A stretch of 64,000 nt of DNA from Adiantum capillus-veneris (GCA_014529385.2 CM043969.1:34424446-34488445), one strand, 5' to 3'. Shown: positions 49,427 to 61,896, counted from the first letter of the stretch. A program made the numbers and translations. Notes: generated by a model not told the origin, from the sequence alone.

Positions 49427-50528
49427 ACTGGTATCAGAGCTCAGATCGAGGCTCGGGGCAGCATTGCAGGAAGCTAGAGTCACCTACTCAGATTGGAGTG
49501 AGATTTGATAGGCGAAGACACGGCCCCAAGTCCTATGGGATAGCTCGAAGGGCTAGGTGTTCTCAGAATTTCATTCTGAGGTCATCTCGGCCACCGTTTG
49601 GCTTCGACAAAGTTCTGCGCAAGCCATTTTCGACTACGTGGTCTCAGCGGGTGCAGATCCGACTCTGCAAATTTGGGGTTTCGGCCTACGACGACTGCAG
49701 GTGTGCTGAGGATATCAGCACTCCCAGAGTGCTGATTTGTGGCTGTCTACACATCGAAGGAAGGCTCACAGTTCTTGGAGGTGTGTCACATATGACACGG
49801 GCGCATCTACACACAGACTGTAGGCAACATCCACTAGTTCATCAGGTAGCTTGTGTTTGCTGCTTGATATTTCAGATTTCATCCTAACATTGCAGGTACT
49901 TCCACATGGGATGTATTGTCAGAAATGATGTATGTATGTTGAGGGTTTGCTGGCTGTGAGTCACGCAGCAAACAACCGCCGCAGCGGTTACAGCATATAG
50001 TGGGAAATTTGTGGATATATGACTTTGTGGGAAGTCTATGTATTGTCAGATTTACTGCAGCCTTTGTTGAGGGTCGAGTGAGGTTTTATTGAGCTGGGGG
50101 ATTCTCGAATGTTGAGATCCTTTCGGTGATACAGGTCTTGGAGCGATCCCTCGAGCACCCTTACATAGGCAGCTAGGACGTATTGATTGTGAGTTAGACA
50201 GTTGGGATTGCATCTTTGCTTTACTGCCGTTGAGGCATTGTCGCAGTCTATGCTTACAGGACAGTGACAGGACATTGAGAGACAATACAGGTGCAGGACA
50301 GGTTTACCCACAACTTACAGTGTTAGAGAGACAATGGTTTTTTGAGTTGTTTTTGGTCTGTTTTTTAGTACACCATAGCCATTTTACAAAGGAGACTCTG
50401 CCGAAATTTCTGCAGAATCTGAAGCTTTCTCGGTTCATTTGACAGGTTGATATTGGTTCAGAGGTCAGTTTACAGGGGAAACTCTGCCGAATTTTTCCCA
50501 GGAAAGTAAACTACTGTGAACCGTAGTT
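49427..50528 (+). other. Copia leader with primer binding site
   Basis: tggtatcagagc lies at 49,429-49,440, two bases after the LTR. The remaining 1.1 kb has no convincing ORF and leads to the gag ATG at 50,529. The phrases tttacaaaggagactctgccgaa and tttacaggggaaactctgccgaa (~50,392 and ~50,470) are a small duplication. Confidence 0.6.
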
Positions 50529-53500
50529 ATGGCTGGATCACAGGACACTGCTCTTTACAATATCAAGAAGATGGATGGAACCAATTTCCCATTGTGGAAG
50601 AAGCAGATTTGGCACGTGTTGGTACAAAAGAAGCAGATAAAACCTATAAAGCTCAAAGGGATAAAACCAAAAGATATGGACGAAGATGAATGGAGTGAAA
50701 TGGATGAATTGGCACTTTCTACCATTGTGCTGACTTTGGCTGAAAGCGTTTACTTCAATGTAGCAGACGAGATGTCGGCTTATGAAGCATGGACAAAGCT
50801 GAGTGATCTTTATGAGAAGCAGAGTGCAGCTTCACAGGTATACTCGCTTAAGAAGCTTGTTGACTTGAAGATGAAAGAAGGGACATCTATGTCCAATCAT
50901 CTGAATGAATTCAACACCAACTACAGTCAGTTTGTCAGCTCAAGGTGTCAAGTTTGATGAACCTGTTAGAGCTATGTTCCTGTTGATCACATTACCGGAA
51001 AGTTGGGACACTTTTCGCACAGCTTTGAGTAATTCTGCACCTCCAGATGGTTTGACCATAGCAGGTGTAGAAGGCAGTCTGCTTACTGAAGAAACCAACA
51101 GAAAGACAATGGACAAAGGCAAAGGAACAGCCTTAGTTGTCAGGGGAAGGACCAAAGAAAAGGACAAAGGTGGAAAGAGGAATCAATCTCGTAGCAAGTC
51201 CCGCAGTGCTAAAGGCAAGAGTGACATAGAATGCTACCATTGTGGCAAGAAGGGTCACATGAAAAGAGACTGCAGAGAATGGAAAGCAGAAAAAGGCAAA
51301 GAGAAAGCTGAAGACCATGGTGAGAAGAACAAGTCCTCAGTGAAGATTCAAGAAATAAATGTGACAAACATTGTTGCAAAGGATGACAGTCTAGTGTCAG
51401 GAGACATCTACTTCTTGAAGAATACAATGGACTCAGCTCTTCTTAAAGCATCTGATGGAAATGCACTGAGTGACTGGATTATAGACTCAGGGGCATCACT
51501 TCATGTGTCTCCAAACAAGGAGTGGTTTACCTCTTATGTGACCACTAAAGATCATGTTCGGCTAGGCAATGGGCAGACATGTGAGACCTTAGGTGTTGGA
51601 TATGTTCAATTGAAGTTTCAGAATGGCTCTTCTTTCACGCTGAAGAATGTGAGACATGTTCCCGCAATTACAAAGAGCTTGATCAGCACAGGTTTACTTG
51701 ATGATGCTGGCTACGTCACCACTTTTGGAAAGAACATGTGGAAGATATCCAAGGGTTCTATGACAGTAGCACATGGAGTAAAGTTTGGAGGACTTTACAT
51801 GATTTATGTATCAAATGTCTCTAAAAATGTAATCAATGTAACCGAGCAGCCGAACGTTTCTTTGTGGCATAGCCGGTTAGGACATATGTCCAAGAAGGGA
51901 ATGGAAATCTTGTCTCGTTCTGGTTATTTGCCTGGCTTGTCATTTAATGATTTTGAATTCTGTGAACATTGTTTGTATGGTAAGCAAACACAACAGCCAC
52001 ATAAGCATAGAAGCAGTAGAAGAGATACACAGTTGGCACTTGTTCATAGTGATTTGTGTGGACCTATGCCTAACCTATCTCTAGGGGGATCTTCTTCCTT
52101 TATGACATTTATAGATGATTACTCGAGGAAAGTATGGGTTTACTTTCTCAAGCACAAGGATAAAGCGTTTAGTGTTTTCAAAACGTTTGTGACACTTGTG
52201 GAGAATCAGAGTGGCAAGAAGCTTAAATGCTTACGCACTGACAATGGTGGAGAGTATGTTTCAAAGGCCTTTCAAGACTTTTGTGAGTCAAAAGGTATAA
52301 AACGTGAACTTACTGCTCCTTACAATCCTCCTCAAAATGGTGTTGCTGAGAGGATGAATAGGACCATACAAGAGAAGGTCATATGTATGTTGTCTAATGC
52401 ACAATTGACATATGGGTTTTGGGCTGAAGCTGTATCAACAGCTGTTCATCTTATAAATAGATCTCCTAGCAAGGTTTTGCAGAAGGATTCAGTGGCAGAG
52501 ATGGTATGGTCAGGCAAAATGACCTCATACAAGCATCTCAGAGTCTTTGGCTATGAGGCATATACTCATGTTCCAAAGGAATTTAGGAACAAACTTGAGC
52601 CAAAGAGTAGAAAGTGCATCTTTCTAGGCTATGGTAATTCTGGTGAGATGGGGTACAGACTTTGGGATCCCGAATCCAGAAAGGTTATCCGCAACAATGA
52701 TGTTCACTTTAATGAAGCCAAATATCATTCTAAACCAGAGAGGGTTGAGGAGATTAGAAGAGTTGTCTTCCAAGAAGATGGACCTGCACGTGCAAGACAA
52801 AATGTCAGGGCTCAAGAGGAGCAAGGACAGGATAGAGTGGAACCACAGGTTGTGGCTGAGCCTCAACCACCTATTTTACGTAAATCGGGACGGATCTCAC
52901 GACCTCCTGATCGGTTTGTTCCATCTATGAACTAAGTCATTTTGACTGATTGCAATGAGCCTTCATGTTACAAGGAAGCAGTGCAAATGAAGGACTCCGG
53001 GAATTGGCAATTGGCCATGCAGTCAGAGATGACAGCTCTGCATAAAAACCAGACATGGAAGCTAGTTAAATTACCACAGGGCAAAAAGGCTCTACCTTGT
53101 AAATGGGTTTACACGTATAAGATCACCGCTCATGATAGTCAACCAAAGTACAAAGCAAGGCTTGTTGCCAAGGGCTTTAAGCAAGAACAAGGCATTGACT
53201 TTGATGAAGTCTTCTCTCCGGTGGTCAAGATGACTACATTGAGATGCTTTCTTGCATTGGTTGCCATATTAGATTTGGTGTTGCACCAAATGGATGTCAA
53301 GACAGCGTTCTTGCATGGTGATTTATATGTGGAAATTTACATGCAGCAGCCAGAAGGGATTGTTGAGAAAGGCAAGGAAGATTTGGTATGCCAGTTGTTA
53401 AAGAGTCTTTATGGCTTAAAACAATCACTGAGGGCATGGTACCATAAGTTCCACAAGTTTATGCTTTCTCAAGGCTACAAACGTAGTGAGTTCGATCACT

Positions 53501-54510
53501 GTCTATATACAAAGAAGGCTAAGGATGGCAGTTGGTTGATCCTTATTTTGTATGTGGATGACATGTTGATTGCTGGCAAGCACTTGGAAGAAATTTCAGC
53601 TTTGAAGTCAAAGATGGCAAAATCGTTTGACATGAAAGACATGGGTGAGGCAAGTCATATACTTGGTATGCGCATTGAGAGAGGCAGATCAAAGAAGTTG
53701 ATTTGGTTATTTCAAACAGAGTATATTGACAAGGTTTTGCAACGTTTCAATATGGAGAAGGGAAAGGCATTGAGTGTTCCATTGCCACCACATGTGAAAC
53801 TTAGCAAACAAGATTGTCATGTGTCTGAGGAAGAACAGGCTGAAATGGATAAGATTCCATATGCCTCTGCAGTGGGTAGTTTGATGTATGCAATGATTGC
53901 TACTCGCCCAGACATTGGATTTGCAGAGGGAGTAGTAAGTCGATACATGTCAAACACATGCAAGAAACATTGGGAGGCAGTGAAAGGAATATTGAGATAC
54001 CTGAAAGCTACAAAGAGTATGCGTATATGCTATGGGAGTCAGGAGCTAAGTGTAAAGGGTTTTACACACTCAGATTATGCAGGTGACTTAGACAACCGAA
54101 GGTCTACGTCAGGGTATGTCTTTACATTGGCTGGTGGAGCAGTATCATGGCGTTCTAGATTACAAGATTGTGTTACTCAGTCTACTTCAGAGGCTGAATA
54201 TGTTGCAACATCGGAGGCATGCAAAGAATCAATTTGGCTCAATCGACTAGTAACAGATTTGGGACTCAAAGAAGACATGCCTGTGATATATTGTGATAGT
54301 CAAAGTGCTACACAATTGGCTCGCAATCCAGTTTATCACTCAAAGACAAAGCATGTGGATGTGAAGTATCATTTCATCAGGGAAATGCTCAAGGATAAGC
54401 AACTTCACCTTGTCAAAGTTCACACCACAGAAAATCCTACTGATCTACTTACAAAAGGACTTCCCTCAAAGAGCTTTGCGCATTTTCGCAAGCAGTTAGG
54501 TGTAGGGTAG
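50529..54510 (+). pseudogene. Copia gag-pol polyprotein, two lesions
   Basis: Gag starts MAGSQDTALYNIKKMDGTNF (LWKKQIWHVL next). One extra T in the run at 50,931-50,933 shifts the frame. The polyprotein continues in the new frame with a CCHC knuckle CYHCGKKGHMKRDC (51,232-51,273), protease WIIDSGASLHVS (~51,478), integrase LWHSRLGH ... CEHCLYGK, HSDLCGPM, RTDNGGEY and NGVAERMN. A TAA at 52,933 falls in the integrase-RT linker where a Tyr codon is likely. The RT (KWVYTYKI, YVDDMLIAG at 53,551-53,577) and RNase H (DYAGDLDNRRSTSGY; TSEAEYVATSEA; HVDVKYHFIREM) are otherwise intact. Order PR-INT-RT-RH is Copia. Only two mutations separate it from an open frame, so it is fairly young. Confidence 0.92.
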
Positions 54511-54599
54511 TACATCACTTCTCTACATCTCTTGTATATTAGCTTGTATAGTAGCTTCTCTCACGCTTAAAGTACCACATTGGACTTTAAGTGGGAGGT

Positions 54600-54734
54600 T
54601 GTTGGGGTATAAAGCCCAATGTGGTCGCCCAGGTAAGTGGGCGGGCCGCCAGGTATGTACACATATTCTTTTGTTAAAAACTAATAAGAACTCACTATGC
54701 TCTACACATTATAGTAGAGCGAGTTCACCATATC
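54600..54734 (+). repeat. Copia 3' LTR, left part
   Basis: 135 bp matching the 5' LTR with three or so substitutions (for example gggccgcc against gggctgcc). It is cut by the Gypsy element. The right part is 63,534-63,598. Confidence 0.9.
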
Positions 54735-56353
54735 TGTCATAAAATCTAATATCTAACTAACCCAAATGATTTTCTCATATTAAATTGATCACTTAATGTG
54801 GGAGAATAAACGGGAACAAGTGTTAAGATATAGGTATGTGCTTTTAGATCTATCTCAACACGGGGCCAATGTAAAGGGGCCCAAAAGGGAGATGGTCTAT
54901 CAAAGAGCAAGGCTAACCAATGGAGCATAAGACCTTAGGGTTAGCTTCATTGAAGACCTCCAATCAATGTGTGTAAAAGTCCTTTTGACCTTAAGTAAGC
55001 TAGGGCTGAGGTGGGAACCCGGCCCAAGCTCGAGGTGCTTGTCCTGCTTGAGGTGCTTGTCATGCTTGAGGTGTTTTTCATGCTTGAGGTGCTTGATTAA
55101 GATGCTTGAGGTGCTTGACTGGCTCCATGCTTGAGGTGCTTGACTTGCTGCATGATTAAGGTACTTGAGGTGCCTTGAGAAGCTTGCCTGAGATGCTTGT
55201 GGGAACACCCCCTAGTTCAAGTGCTTTGTCATGCTTGATGAGTAAGGTGCTTGATCACCTAAAGTCAAAATCATTCCTACAAGAGGGGGGGCGAGCCCTT
55301 TTCCTAGGAGCTAGAGAGAGAACACCCACTCACACACACAAGGGAAGCCCCAACTTGAAGAGGCAGCAAGGACACATGTCAGGCCCCTACCCATGTTACC
55401 TTCATGTGTTGCTTGAAGCCTATTGGCTAAGCTTCAAAGGGGTCCAATGATAAATTACATGAATTATCTAATTGTTTTAGCATTTATCAAGTCCTCTCTC
55501 TCAAAGGGGAAAGGGGGACACTTGTCCCAAGGCTACCCATGTTGCTTGTAATGGCTCCTGCTTGTGATTGGCTAGGCCTGGAGGGGTCCAATGAGCTTCA
55601 GGCATGAGCTACAAGGGGGGGTCGACCCAAGCAAGCTAGGGGGGTGCCTAGGGGGTATACTCACCCACACACACTCACAATCACTCTCATGGTGTGCTAT
55701 GCAAAGTGCAAGAGCTCCCTCTCCAAGCAAGTAGAGGTTGAGAGCCTACACCAACACTCTTGGCTATGGAGTGCAAATCCAACCAAGAGCCATGCTTCAA
55801 TGCTTAAGCTTGCCATCTCCTTCTTCTTCATTACTATGCTATTATGTATGCTAGCAACAAGAGTATGATAAGTGAGGAACTAATTCTTTCTCTTACGAAA
55901 TGTTTCTTCTTCCTCTTCCCTACCCTCATTCCCTGCTAGCTCTCTCCACCTTCGAAGGTGTTTGAGGTCTTGGGACTGAGGCTTGGGATAGTTAAAGCTT
56001 TCTTCAAGTTTATGTTATGTTTGTGGTGCATGAAGCCTTCCATCTTCATGGCATCACCTAGGTCACAAGGAACACAAAGACTGTATTGTAACAAGTCTCT
56101 CTTTATGGGAGAAATCATAATACAAATGCCTATTGGAGGGGGGACCGGCTCCACATAAATCCGGTCCTCAATTGTTGTCATGTTCTCTAAACTCTCTCTC
56201 TTGCAAAAGTATTGTCTATGCCAAGTTAACTAATTGCTATGATTATGTTGCTATCTTCAATTATGTCTACCCGCTATGCTCACAAAATCATTTCTTGAAA
56301 GTACTCTCATTAAATTCCGCTATTCTCAAATTGAATAGGCAAATTCCATTACA
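54735..56353 (+). repeat. 5' LTR of the young chromovirus
   Basis: TGTCATAAAATC ... CCATTACA. It contains a minisatellite (55,014-55,260) and GC-rich blocks (agaggggggg). Short ORFs inside it occur in both LTRs and are not taken as genes. Confidence 0.95.
55014..55260 (+). repeat. Minisatellite of ~16-30-bp units inside the LTR
   Basis: atgcttgaggtgcttg-like units recur about ten times (cgaggtgcttgtcctgcttg, catgcttgaggtg...). The same block is at ~62,189-62,435 in the 3' LTR. Confidence 0.85.
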
Positions 56354-56354
56354 T

Positions 56355-56366
56355 TGGTATCAGAGC
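56355..56366 (+). promoter_or_regulatory. Primer binding site (initiator Met tRNA)
   Basis: tggtatcagagc begins one base after the 5' LTR end, the commonest plant LTR-element primer site. Confidence 0.9.
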
Positions 56367-56768
56367 ATTTGGTTTCTCTTTTCTTGCTTAAGAAGAGAGG
56401 TCCTTAAGTAGCCTATAAATGGTTGATGTTGTTAATTATAATAGAGTAAGTGGAACTGGGATCTAATACCGGTTTTGTTAAGCCCACTATGTGGGGGATG
56501 GTGCACACCTCGGGAGCTTTGGACTTAATAATGGAGTCTTTTTAGACTTGCCTACGGCTTTACCATTATTGAGCCATAAGAAGTCCGAAAGGAGCTAGCC
56601 CTTGGCAACTCTGCTATGTTAGACCTACTCCTCTATTCTCTATAATTAACCACTTTGAGCCGTGGGTGTAGATACTTAAGAGCCGATTTTCAAAGGCTAA
56701 GAGGAGTGGCAACTAAGGTTTTGAATTGCCAAAGCATACACTAAGTACATACATAAAATTTTGTTATC

Positions 56769-59700
56769 ATGGCTGACAATAATCAAGAGAGTAGAATGAA
56801 CATTGATAGCTTTGATTTTGCACATGAAGGTGCTAATGATGATGCTCCCATGTTTGTGAATTATCTTGTGACTAGGTTGCAACAAGCTATGGGCAACCCA
56901 ACCTTGCAAGCCGAAGTTACTCAACAACTTCGTGCTTATGGAATTTCCCTTCCTCTCCAAGAGGAGAGAGAGCTTAGGAGGCCTCTTGAAGAGACCCCCA
57001 AAAGAAGACTCTCTCCCATTCGAGAGGAGGAATCCAAAGAGAAAGAAAGCAATGAAAGTCTAAGTTCTTCTGAAGATGTGGCTCCACGAAGAAGGCGGTC
57101 TAGACGATCGCCTACTCCTCCCAAGAGGAAAAGAGCAACCCATAGTCCTTCTCCTCATCACTCTCAAAGGCAAGAGAGGAAACAAAGGAAGAAAAGGGCT
57201 AGGAAGAGGTCACCCTCTTCTCCTTCTTCTTCACCTTCCTTCTCTTTCGATGAAAGTTATGGCTATTCTCCTAGAGAATACAAGAGGGGAGGACATCGCA
57301 AATCATTTCCTGCATGGCGAAGGTCACAAAAGCTAAAGAAGTTCAAGGAGGGAGGAAAGAGTATCTCTTTTCTCACCTACGATGGCACCTTTGGTGCTAC
57401 CGACAAAGTGTTGGCCTTCATCCAGCAATTTGATGCGGCCTTTGGGGACGAGGGCTTCACAGAGTCCTCCAAGCTACGCCATGTAGCTATGCACTTCCAA
57501 AAATCAGCTCGTCAATGGTGGGCTAGCCTTCGTGGCAATGGAGAAGCCCCAAAGACATGGAAAACTCTACGAGTTTCCATCATGAAGCAATTTCTTCCAA
57601 GCGATACTAAAGATAAAGTTCTTACCGAATGGCGCGGCTTGAAGCTCCTCTCTCATGAGTCTATCAACAAGTATGTAGATAAGTTTTGGGATTTACATCT
57701 CAAAGCTACTGTCTTTCAAAAGATAGACTTTGCCGAGCAAAGACAACAATTCTGTGCGGGATTACCTGAAGAGATGGCCGAATATATCAACTCTCAACGG
57801 CCCGGTACTATTACCGAAGTAATCCACCACACCATGGTTGCTTCACGCATCAATTTCCATCAAGGGGCTAGACGTAATGTCAAGCCCATGGAAAACAAAG
57901 ATAAAAATGATGCAAAGGGGAAATCCAATGCTCAAAATAATTCCCAAGGCACTTCCAACAACAACAACAACAATCGGTCCAAGGAGAAGGGAGTTTACAA
58001 AGGTAAAAACAAACTCTCTCCTGAAGAGCTTGAAGCTTTTCGCAAGGACCATAAGTGTTTCAAGTGTGGGGAGCAAGGACATGGCTATCGTTCTTGCCCC
58101 AAGAAGAATACTCGCAATGAGACTCCTAGGGCTTCCACCATCGAAGCTCCAAAAGAGGATGCTCATTGCAAAGGATCATCACTCTCCTATGCTTGGGGAA
58201 AGGTAAGAGAGCATGATGCCTTCATCTTGTTTGATCCTGGCTCTACTCTCAACTTCATATCAATAGAGTTGGCCACCAAGTTGGGCATTCAAGCTTTTGA
58301 GATGGGAGATATAGTAACAGCTGATGCAGCTTTCAAGGGACAACAAGCCTCCGTTACTCCCTTGATTGGGAAGTTGAGGCTTCATGTCCAAAGCTATGTC
58401 GACAAAGAAGACTTCTTCATCTCTCCCCTCCAACATCAGGATGTTATCCTAGGGGCACCATGGTTTGATCGCATGGCTGCCAACATGAAGTTCCCTGAAA
58501 GGAGAATTTACTTCACCTACAGGGGAAAGAACATGTATATAGATGCTAGTGAGCGTGGTCGCACTATTCCACTTGTAAATCCTCTTTCTTTTGATAAATC
58601 AATGAAGAGCTCAGTTTCTGCGTACATGATTTATGTCAAAGAGTCTCTAGAAGCTAATAATGTTTCATCAAATGAAAATGATAGGAATCAAGAAGAGTTA
58701 GACTTGTCTACTTTTCTAAAAGGATTCCAAGATGTGTTCATCGATGATATCCCTATGGACCTACCTCCAAAACGAGGGGATGATGACCATCGTATTGAGC
58801 TCCTTCCAGGAAGCTCACCGCCTAACAAACCTCCTTATCGAGTCTCACAAGCTCAACAAGAGGAGATCATGAGGCAAGTACAAGAGCTGGTAGACAAAGG
58901 GATGGTGAGGCCTAGTTCCTCTCCCTTTTGTTCTCCAGTCCTTTTAGTGCAAAAGAAAGATGGTACATACCGTATGTGTGTGGACTATCGAGCACTAAAC
59001 CATATCACTATCAAAAACAGATTTCCCGTACCTCGGGTAGAAGATCTGTTTGATAAGCTACAAGGCTCTACCTACTTCAGTAGGATTGACCTTAAGAGTG
59101 GCTATCATCAAATAAGGATAGTGGATGAGGATATCTTAAAGACCGCGTTTCGCACAACATTTGGTCTTTATGAATATCTAGTCATGCCTTTTGGCTTGAC
59201 TAATGCACCAGCTACGTTCAATCGTTTGATGGAGAAAATTTTTAGATCATATCGAAAATTCACTGGAGTGTTCTTCGATGATATCATCATCTACTCCAAG
59301 TCTTTGGAGGAACATAAGCAACATCTCCAAGTGATTTTTCAAGCCTTGAGGGAGAACAAACTTTTTCTCAACCAAAAGAAAAGTGAATTCTTCCTTCAAG
59401 AGATTCAATATCTAGGCCATATTATCTCTCACGATGGTATTCGTATGGATCCATCAAAGTTAGAGGTAATAAAATCATGGCCTAACCCAAGGAATCTACA
59501 TGAGCTAAGAAGCTTTATTGGTATGTGTGCATACTATAGACGCTTCATAGCAAAATTCTCTCAAGTAGCAGGACCACTACACAACTTAACCAAGAAGAAC
59601 GTTAAGTTTGTATGGTCTGCTAAGGAGCAAAATGCTTTTGAAAAACTCAAAGAGAAGCTTACTTCCCAACCAGTCCTCGTGCTTCCGGATCTCTCAAAGC

Positions 59701-61550
59701 CATTTGAGGTCCAATGTGATGCTTGTGGTGATTGCCTTGGAGCAGTTTTACTTCAAGAAGGGCATGCCATAGCATATGAGAGCCGAAGGCTCAATGGTGA
59801 TGAACGAGTCTTGGGCATTTATGAGAAAGAGCTTTTAGCTGTTCTACATGCCCTAGACACATGGAAGCACTACCTATTGGGGACTCCATTTATCCTACGA
59901 ACCGACCACCAAAGTCTCAAGTATTTCATGACGCAAACCAAGCTTTCCGACAAACAAATGAGGTGGGCAAATTTTCTTTCGCAATTTAATTTCCATATTG
60001 CTCACATAGCTGGTAAGCACAATCAAGTTGCCGATGCACTTTCACGACGACCAAAAGTTAATGCGGTGTCTATAGCTACTCACAATGATCTATCCTCTAT
60101 GATAGATGAGTATGCTACTGACCCTTACTTTAGAGACATAATGTCAGCCCTTGCTTTGGGGAAGAAAGAGGAACCATTCACCTTGCAGGATGGTTATCTT
60201 CTCCACGGCAATAGGCTATGTGTTACCCATTCCCTTCGTGAGAAGGTTATGTATGAATCCCATGCTCCTCCATATGCAGGTCATAGAGGTATTCAACCTA
60301 CTCTCCGAGGAGTAGAGACGTATTTCTATTGGCCTACCATGAAAGTGGACATACAAGAGTATGTTTCAAAATGTGTAGTATGCCAAAAGACCAAGTATGA
60401 TAGAGGGAAGCAACCTGGATTACTCCAGCCATTGCCTATTCCAAATTCACCATGGGAGAGTATATCCATGGATTTCATCTTTGGATTACCCAAGTCTATC
60501 CATGGGAATACAGGAATATGGACAATAGTCGACAGGTTTAGCAAGCAAGCACATTTTATTCCTGTCAAAAAGACTATTAAGGCACATCAAATGGCAACTC
60601 TCTTCATATCTCAGATTTTCAAACACCATGGATTACCCACATCCATCGTGTCAGATAGAGATCCTAGAATGACCAGTAATTTCTGGAAAGGTCTCTTTGA
60701 AAATCTAGGAACAAGATTGAATTTCTCTTCGGCCTATCACCCACAAACGGATGGCCAAAGTGAGATAGCCAATCTTACGATACTCGATCTACTCAAGACT
60801 TATGTTACCGAAGTAGATCAACGCTCACAATGGGAAAAGTATTTACCGCTAGTAGAGTATGCCTACAATAATACTGTACATACTTCTACGGGCAAAGCAC
60901 CTTTCGAGATCATAGAAGGAAGACCTAAAAGTCCCTTGCTACTGAAAGTACATGGAAAGATCTTCGCCGCCGATGAGTATAGCCGTGACCTACAAGAATC
61001 TTTTCAAAAGATTAGGGAGGCTATAGCCATCTCTCAACAAAGGCAAAAAGCTGCTGCTGATAAGCACAGAAGAGCCTTAATGTTCAAAGAAAATGATTGG
61101 GTCTTACTCAAGTTTCCTAAGGCTCGATTAAGGCAAACGACGGGCAAAAATCCTACGGGCCATCAAAAGTATTATGCTAAACTAGCAAAAAGATACTATG
61201 GTCCTTTCCAAATCTTGAAGCCTATCAATGAGACGGCTTATCAACTCAAGTTGCCCAACCATTGGCTTATACACAATGCCTTTCATGTAAGCTTACTTAA
61301 GCCCTACAAAGGAGAGCCACCAATTGAACCAATTATTGAAGACCCTCCCGAAGTTGAAGACCAAGAAGAGGTGCTACAACCCGAAGCTATCCTTCGGCAT
61401 GAAGACAAGGTACTACGACATGGTAAGATTATCCGACGGTATCTTATTAAGTTCAAAAATTATCCTTTTGAAGATGCTAAATGGATGCAAGGAGTACAAC
61501 TTAAGGATAGTATGAACCTTGTCAATGCTTACAATGCTACATTAGAGTAA
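56769..61550 (+). CDS. Chromovirus Gag-Pol polyprotein, 1,593 aa, intact
   Basis: One uninterrupted frame encodes the whole retrotransposon machinery. A Ser/Arg/Pro-rich N-terminus (residues ~70-190) precedes the Gag core (ISFLTYDGTFGATDKVLAFI, then WWASLRG, ~200-370). A CCHC knuckle CFKCGEQGHGYRSC lies at ~430. Protease has FILFDPGSTLNFIS (~485-500; DPGS in place of DTGA). RT has YRMCVDYRALN and VFFDDIIIYS (~836-844), and RNase H has CDACGDCLGAVL (~980) and DHQSLKYF. The integrase HHCC finger is at ~1160-1205, with D ~1233 (SMDFIFGLP), D ~1294 (SDRDPRMTS) and E ~1328 (GQSEIAN). A GPY/F module follows and a chromodomain (~1530-1590) ends it (RRYLIKFKNYPFEDAKWM). Chromodomains guide integration to marked chromatin. 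It probably acts from a single mRNA starting in the 5' LTR. Confidence 0.95.
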   Translation: MADNNQESRMNIDSFDFAHEGANDDAPMFVNYLVTRLQQAMGNPTLQAEVTQQLRAYGISLPLQEERELRRPLEETPKRRLSPIREEESKEKESNESLSSSEDVAPRRRRSRRSPTPPKRKRATHSPSPHHSQRQERKQRKKRARKRSPSSPSSSPSFSFDESYGYSPREYKRGGHRKSFPAWRRSQKLKKFKEGGKSISFLTYDGTFGATDKVLAFIQQFDAAFGDEGFTESSKLRHVAMHFQKSARQWWASLRGNGEAPKTWKTLRVSIMKQFLPSDTKDKVLTEWRGLKLLSHESINKYVDKFWDLHLKATVFQKIDFAEQRQQFCAGLPEEMAEYINSQRPGTITEVIHHTMVASRINFHQGARRNVKPMENKDKNDAKGKSNAQNNSQGTSNNNNNNRSKEKGVYKGKNKLSPEELEAFRKDHKCFKCGEQGHGYRSCPKKNTRNETPRASTIEAPKEDAHCKGSSLSYAWGKVREHDAFILFDPGSTLNFISIELATKLGIQAFEMGDIVTADAAFKGQQASVTPLIGKLRLHVQSYVDKEDFFISPLQHQDVILGAPWFDRMAANMKFPERRIYFTYRGKNMYIDASERGRTIPLVNPLSFDKSMKSSVSAYMIYVKESLEANNVSSNENDRNQEELDLSTFLKGFQDVFIDDIPMDLPPKRGDDDHRIELLPGSSPPNKPPYRVSQAQQEEIMRQVQELVDKGMVRPSSSPFCSPVLLVQKKDGTYRMCVDYRALNHITIKNRFPVPRVEDLFDKLQGSTYFSRIDLKSGYHQIRIVDEDILKTAFRTTFGLYEYLVMPFGLTNAPATFNRLMEKIFRSYRKFTGVFFDDIIIYSKSLEEHKQHLQVIFQALRENKLFLNQKKSEFFLQEIQYLGHIISHDGIRMDPSKLEVIKSWPNPRNLHELRSFIGMCAYYRRFIAKFSQVAGPLHNLTKKNVKFVWSAKEQNAFEKLKEKLTSQPVLVLPDLSKPFEVQCDACGDCLGAVLLQEGHAIAYESRRLNGDERVLGIYEKELLAVLHALDTWKHYLLGTPFILRTDHQSLKYFMTQTKLSDKQMRWANFLSQFNFHIAHIAGKHNQVADALSRRPKVNAVSIATHNDLSSMIDEYATDPYFRDIMSALALGKKEEPFTLQDGYLLHGNRLCVTHSLREKVMYESHAPPYAGHRGIQPTLRGVETYFYWPTMKVDIQEYVSKCVVCQKTKYDRGKQPGLLQPLPIPNSPWESISMDFIFGLPKSIHGNTGIWTIVDRFSKQAHFIPVKKTIKAHQMATLFISQIFKHHGLPTSIVSDRDPRMTSNFWKGLFENLGTRLNFSSAYHPQTDGQSEIANLTILDLLKTYVTEVDQRSQWEKYLPLVEYAYNNTVHTSTGKAPFEIIEGRPKSPLLLKVHGKIFAADEYSRDLQESFQKIREAIAISQQRQKAAADKHRRALMFKENDWVLLKFPKARLRQTTGKNPTGHQKYYAKLAKRYYGPFQILKPINETAYQLKLPNHWLIHNAFHVSLLKPYKGEPPIEPIIEDPPEVEDQEEVLQPEAILRHEDKVLRHGKIIRRYLIKFKNYPFEDAKWMQGVQLKDSMNLVNAYNATLE

Positions 61551-61896
61551 GCAAATGTACAAATTTCTTTTAAATAACTCATGTTTTTGTCTTATATGAC
61601 TAGACCTCTTTTTAATTGTGCACAAATTTAACTAGTATGCATGCTTAGAATCATGTTTGTGATGACGACGTCTCTCAAACACCAAGTAGAATTTGTCACT
61701 CTACTTCGGGAGAATGAAATGGACTAAAGAGCAGACATGCTTGCGGCAGCTATGTCTCCCAAGCACCAAATGGATTAGTCATCCATCTTGGAAAGATGTC
61801 GTAGGGTGAAAAGGGATCCTTTACCCGCTAAGTACGATTGACTAATGACTAAGACTTTATCTCTTCTACCTCATAGTCGAGGACGACTATGATTTC
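61551..61896 (+). other. 3' untranslated region of the young chromovirus
   Basis: No ORF. It carries two similar blocks around gacgacgtctctcaaacaccaa and cagctatgtctcccaagcacca (~61,661 and ~61,746), each followed by gtcact/gtcatc and a cttcgggagaatg / cttggaaagatg phrase, an old ~85-bp duplication. Confidence 0.5.

Noticed and set aside
54746-56411. Short ORFs repeated at 54,746-56,411 and 61,921-63,622
   Set aside because: They sit in both LTRs of the young chromovirus and are identical only because the LTRs are. No domain or codon signature supports them as genes.
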